Assembly (NCBI GenBank): GCA_027021285.1
Contig: JALUUP010000368.1
Span: 1-8,799 of the forward strand
DNA from: Bacteroidota bacterium
GTDB taxonomy: Bacteria; Bacteroidota; Ignavibacteria; SZUA-365; JAADGX01
Reading direction: 5' to 3'
Length of the DNA: 8,799 nt
Below the pieces are notes generated by a model. It was not told the origin of the DNA, ran no database searches, and saw nothing but the letters and a program-made list of their open reading frames with translations. The position numbers and the translations under genes are program-made. Of this stretch, positions 6,590 through 8,799 are shown piece after piece; the stretch's first letter is position 1, and each line of letters opens with the position of its first letter.

Positions 6590-6618
6590 TAATAAAAAAT
6601 TGTGTCCGGGAACGGACA
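6590..6618 (-). terminator. Terminator-like hairpin in the leader of the Rieske/FMN unit
   Basis: Read on the minus strand, TGTCCG-TTCC-CGGACA forms a perfect 6-bp GC-rich stem with a 4-base loop. It is followed after CAA by six consecutive T residues and then ATTA, which is the form of an intrinsic terminator. No minus-strand gene ends here. The hairpin lies about 100 bases upstream of the Rieske/FMN start. It could therefore be a leader attenuator for that unit, a block on antisense transcription, or a DNA palindrome bound by a regulator. Confidence 0.45.
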
Positions 6619-6842
6619 ATAGAGAGAACCGATGTTATCAACCATTTCACTTTTATTCCCCGTCTTTCTTTTCCTGTCGCCTGACGTCACACCGGAAATG
6701 CAAAACACAGTATGCGTTCCCCTTTTGATTTTCATCTCGTGATTCTCTACTTTTTCGCACCAGCCGTTGGAGACCTCGTTCTCCATCCAGTCAGTAACAA
6801 CATTGCAACCACGTTGATTATCCACGTCACCGTCATGTAACC

Positions 6843-6847
6843 AGGAG
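6843..6847 (+). promoter_or_regulatory. Ribosome binding site of the OPT transporter
   Basis: AGGAG lies 5 bases before the ATG at 6853, a good Shine-Dalgarno match at near-normal spacing. It supports 6853 as the true start, and the protein from there has an OPT-like N-terminus. Confidence 0.75.
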
Positions 6848-6852
6848 CAAGC

Positions 6853-8799
6853 ATGGAACCTTCCCAGCGAAGCCTTCCCAAGAACGCCTACACCCCTCTC
6901 GAACAGGGGGAAACGTACGAGCCCGTCGTGCCCAACGACGCTCCCCTGCCGGAAGTCACGCCGTACTCGGTCACCTGGGGCCTGATCTACGCCGTTGTGT
7001 TCTCGGCGGCTGCGGCATACCTGGGTCTGAAAATCGGACAGGTCTTTGAGGCGGCAATTCCCATCGCCATCTTGGCCGTGGGGCTGAGCGTCGCCGCCAA
7101 GAGGAAGAACGCCCTGTCGGAAAACGTCATTATCCAGTCCATCGGGGCCGCCTCGGGAGTCATCGTTGCAGGAGCAATATTTACGATCCCCGGTCTGTAC
7201 ATCCTCGGTCTTGACGCCGATTTCTACCAGATATTCCTGGCCTCGCTTTTCGGAGGGATCCTGGGCATCTTGTTTCTCATTCCGTTCCGGAGATACTTCG
7301 TCAAGGAAATGCACGGGGAGTTCCCGTTCCCCGAAGCCACCGCCACGACCGAGGTCCTGGTAGCAGGCGAAACGGGCGGGAGGCAGGCAAAGATCCTTCT
7401 GAGCGCGGCGGCGGTAGGCGGCCTGTACGACTTCTTCGTGTCCGGTTTCGGTCTATGGAAAGAAGTCGTCACAAGCCGCGTGTTCGATTGGGGGCAGGCC
7501 CTCGCCGACAAGGTGAAGCTGGAATTCCGCCTCAACATCGGGGCCGCGGTCATGGGATTGGGCTACATCGTGGGATTGAAGTACGCCGCCATCATCGCCG
7601 CGGGGTCGTTCCTGGCCTGGTGGGTGCTGATTCCCCTGGTGTACTTCATCGGTCAATACATCCCCGGACCGATCCTCCAGTCCACGCTTCCCATCGCCCA
7701 GATGTCGCCGAGCCAGATTTTCAGCGACTACGTACGACACGTGGGTATTGGCGGCATCGCGGCGGCGGGGATTATCGGCATCCTGAAATCGTGGAGAATT
7801 ATCGCCGGGGCGTTCAAGCTGGCGGCATCGGAAATATTCGGGAAGAGCGACGAAAAGAACGCCCTGCCGGAAAAGGAATCGCGCGTACAGCTCGACATCA
7901 AGATGAAATGGGTCATCACGATGCTGGTCAGCGCGTTCCTGGGTATCTTTTTGTTTTTCCTCTTCGGCGTGGTGAACGGCAATGTTTTGTGGGCCGTGGT
8001 GGGCCTACTCATCGTGATCATCATCTCGTTCCTGTTCACCACCGTGGCCGCCCGCGCCATCGCCATCGTGGGAACAAACCCCGTGTCGGGCATGACCCTG
8101 ATGACGTTGATCCTCAGCTCGGTCATCCTCGTCAACGTGGGTCTGAGCGGAAGCAGCGGCATGCTTGCCGCGCTCATCATCGGGGGCGTGGTGTGCACCG
8201 CCCTGTCCATGGCCGGCGGATTCATCACCGATCTCAAGATCGGCTACTGGCTGGGAACCACTCCGCGAACGCAGGAGCGATGGAAGTTCCTGGGCACGCT
8301 GTTCGCCGCGGCGTCGGTGGGTATCGTCATCCTGGTCTTGCACGAGACCTACGGGTTCGGCCCGGGCGGCCTGGAAGCTCCGCAAGCGTCGGCCATGGCA
8401 GCGGTCCTGGAGCCGCTGATGTCCAACCAACCCGCACCCTGGCTCGCGTACATGGCGGGCGTTGTGCTCGCGCTCATCCTCGAAATGATCGGCGTGCCCC
8501 CGCTGGCCTTCGCCCTCGGCATGTACCTGCCCCTGCATCTCAACACGCCCATCCTGGCGGGAGGACTCATCGCGCATTTCGTCAGCACCCGCTCGAAGGA
8601 CAAGGCGCTCAACGACGCCCGCCGCGAACGAGGCACACTCATCGCGTCCGGGTTCATCGCGGGAGGAGCCATCATGGGAGTGCTGTCCGCTTTCATCGTG
8701 TTCGGAGGCAAGCAGTTCATCAGTCCGGACTGGACACTCATGCAGGCCATCGGCACAGAACACTGGGTGGAATCCGCCGGTGGAGAGATTCTCGGTTTC
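6853..8799 (+). CDS. OPT-family oligopeptide transporter, C-terminus beyond the window
   Basis: An uninterrupted frame of 649 codons runs from the ATG at 6853 to the window edge without a stop. It encodes a polytopic membrane protein of the OPT family. A polar N-terminus of ~38 residues precedes the first helix (VTWGLIYAVVFSAAAAYLGL), and many further hydrophobic segments follow. Family motifs are GEFPFPEATATTEVL at ~155-169, TNPVSGMTL at 408-416 and GGFITDLKIGYWLG at 455-468. OPT proteins are proton-driven importers in the cytoplasmic membrane; the bacterial branch is named for oligopeptides, and the plant YSL branch carries metal-nicotianamine complexes. Bacterial members are about 600 to 680 residues, so probably only a last segment is missing. 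It is divergent from the Rieske/FMN unit and may share its regulation or be unrelated. Long open frames on the opposite strand here are high-GC shadows. Substrate is not determinable. Confidence 0.92.
   Translation, partial: MEPSQRSLPKNAYTPLEQGETYEPVVPNDAPLPEVTPYSVTWGLIYAVVFSAAAAYLGLKIGQVFEAAIPIAILAVGLSVAAKRKNALSENVIIQSIGAASGVIVAGAIFTIPGLYILGLDADFYQIFLASLFGGILGILFLIPFRRYFVKEMHGEFPFPEATATTEVLVAGETGGRQAKILLSAAAVGGLYDFFVSGFGLWKEVVTSRVFDWGQALADKVKLEFRLNIGAAVMGLGYIVGLKYAAIIAAGSFLAWWVLIPLVYFIGQYIPGPILQSTLPIAQMSPSQIFSDYVRHVGIGGIAAAGIIGILKSWRIIAGAFKLAASEIFGKSDEKNALPEKESRVQLDIKMKWVITMLVSAFLGIFLFFLFGVVNGNVLWAVVGLLIVIIISFLFTTVAARAIAIVGTNPVSGMTLMTLILSSVILVNVGLSGSSGMLAALIIGGVVCTALSMAGGFITDLKIGYWLGTTPRTQERWKFLGTLFAAASVGIVILVLHETYGFGPGGLEAPQASAMAAVLEPLMSNQPAPWLAYMAGVVLALILEMIGVPPLAFALGMYLPLHLNTPILAGGLIAHFVSTRSKDKALNDARRERGTLIASGFIAGGAIMGVLSAFIVFGGKQFISPDWTLMQAIGTEHWVESAGGEILGF

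Larger units (their letters stand above)
6502..6852. other. Divergent intergenic region between the two transcription units
   Basis: These 351 bp hold no gene I can support and are more AT-rich than the flanking genes. They contain the 5' regions of both the minus-strand Rieske/FMN unit and the plus-strand transporter. Visible elements are a terminator-like hairpin at 6590-6618, a weaker imperfect stem between GTAAACGGGC (6542-6551) and GCCGTTAC (6558-6565), and the palindrome TGACGTCA (6682-6689). CCGTTACCGG (6559-6568) is a near inverted copy of CCGGGAACGG (6606-6615). A 36-codon hydrophobic frame at 6632-6742 is probably spurious. I found no promoter pair on either strand good enough to call. 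Confidence 0.6.

Noticed and set aside
6682..6689. TGACGTCA perfect 8-bp palindrome as an operator
   Set aside because: It is a single short palindrome with no second copy and no associated promoter; chance occurrence is likely.
6632..6742. A 36-codon hydrophobic frame (MLSTISLLFPVFLFL...) upstream of the transporter on the plus strand
   Set aside because: Only a weak GAGAG precedes it, the T-rich DNA yields hydrophobic codons by composition, and there is no supporting homology; a leader peptide cannot be excluded but is not supported.
6562..8763. Several minus-strand open frames of 170 to 250 codons opposite the transporter
   Set aside because: The plus-strand OPT frame is continuous with family motifs and a good ribosome binding site; the opposite frames are low-complexity, His/Asp/Arg-rich shadows.

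Overview
The window looks like a chromosomal segment from a moderately GC-rich Gram-negative bacterium. A Desulfobacterota-like or other 'deltaproteobacterial' lineage, possibly uncultured, is my best guess. It rests on the gene types (an OPT-family transporter, a standalone glutamate-synthase-like flavoprotein) and on a degenerate GAACGTTN tandem repeat, so it is low confidence. No tRNA, rRNA, CRISPR array, transposase or phage gene was seen.

Layout. Everything left of about 6.5 kb is read on the minus strand, so gene order runs from high to low coordinates. The first unit is a Rieske [2Fe-2S]/FMN glutamate-synthase-like protein (4840-6501), followed 54 bp later by a PLP-dependent class I/II aminotransferase (3460-4785). 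A 279-bp AT-richer intergenic stretch follows, holding an 8-bp tandem repeat, several inverted repeats and a plausible promoter. The second unit is a small YecH/DUF2492-type putative metal-binding protein (2935-3180), an SbcD/Mre11-like metallophosphoesterase (1826-2866), a standalone amino-acid adenylation enzyme (297-1823) and a standalone phosphopantetheinyl carrier protein (40-300). A further gene starts at 37 and runs off the left edge. Junctions in the second unit are tight: TGACCATG, an ATGA overlap, and TAGCCATG. These genes are therefore probably co-translated.

Right of 6.5 kb, after a 351-bp divergent intergenic region with a terminator-like hairpin, an OPT-family transporter gene (6853 to beyond 8799) is read on the plus strand. 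It is open to the window edge and lacks its C-terminus.

Working together (inference). The adenylation enzyme and carrier protein would activate an amino acid and hold it as a thioester, as in DltA/DltC or NRPS modules. The aminotransferase and the flavin/iron-sulfur protein could make or modify that amino acid. The unseen gene after the carrier protein would be expected to use the thioester. The OPT transporter and the putative metal-binding protein make a peptide- or metallophore-related role conceivable, but nothing here proves it. The most notable feature is the combination of a Rieske-GltB-like fusion, an aminotransferase, a nuclease-like phosphoesterase and a freestanding adenylation/carrier pair. 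I do not recognise it as a described system.
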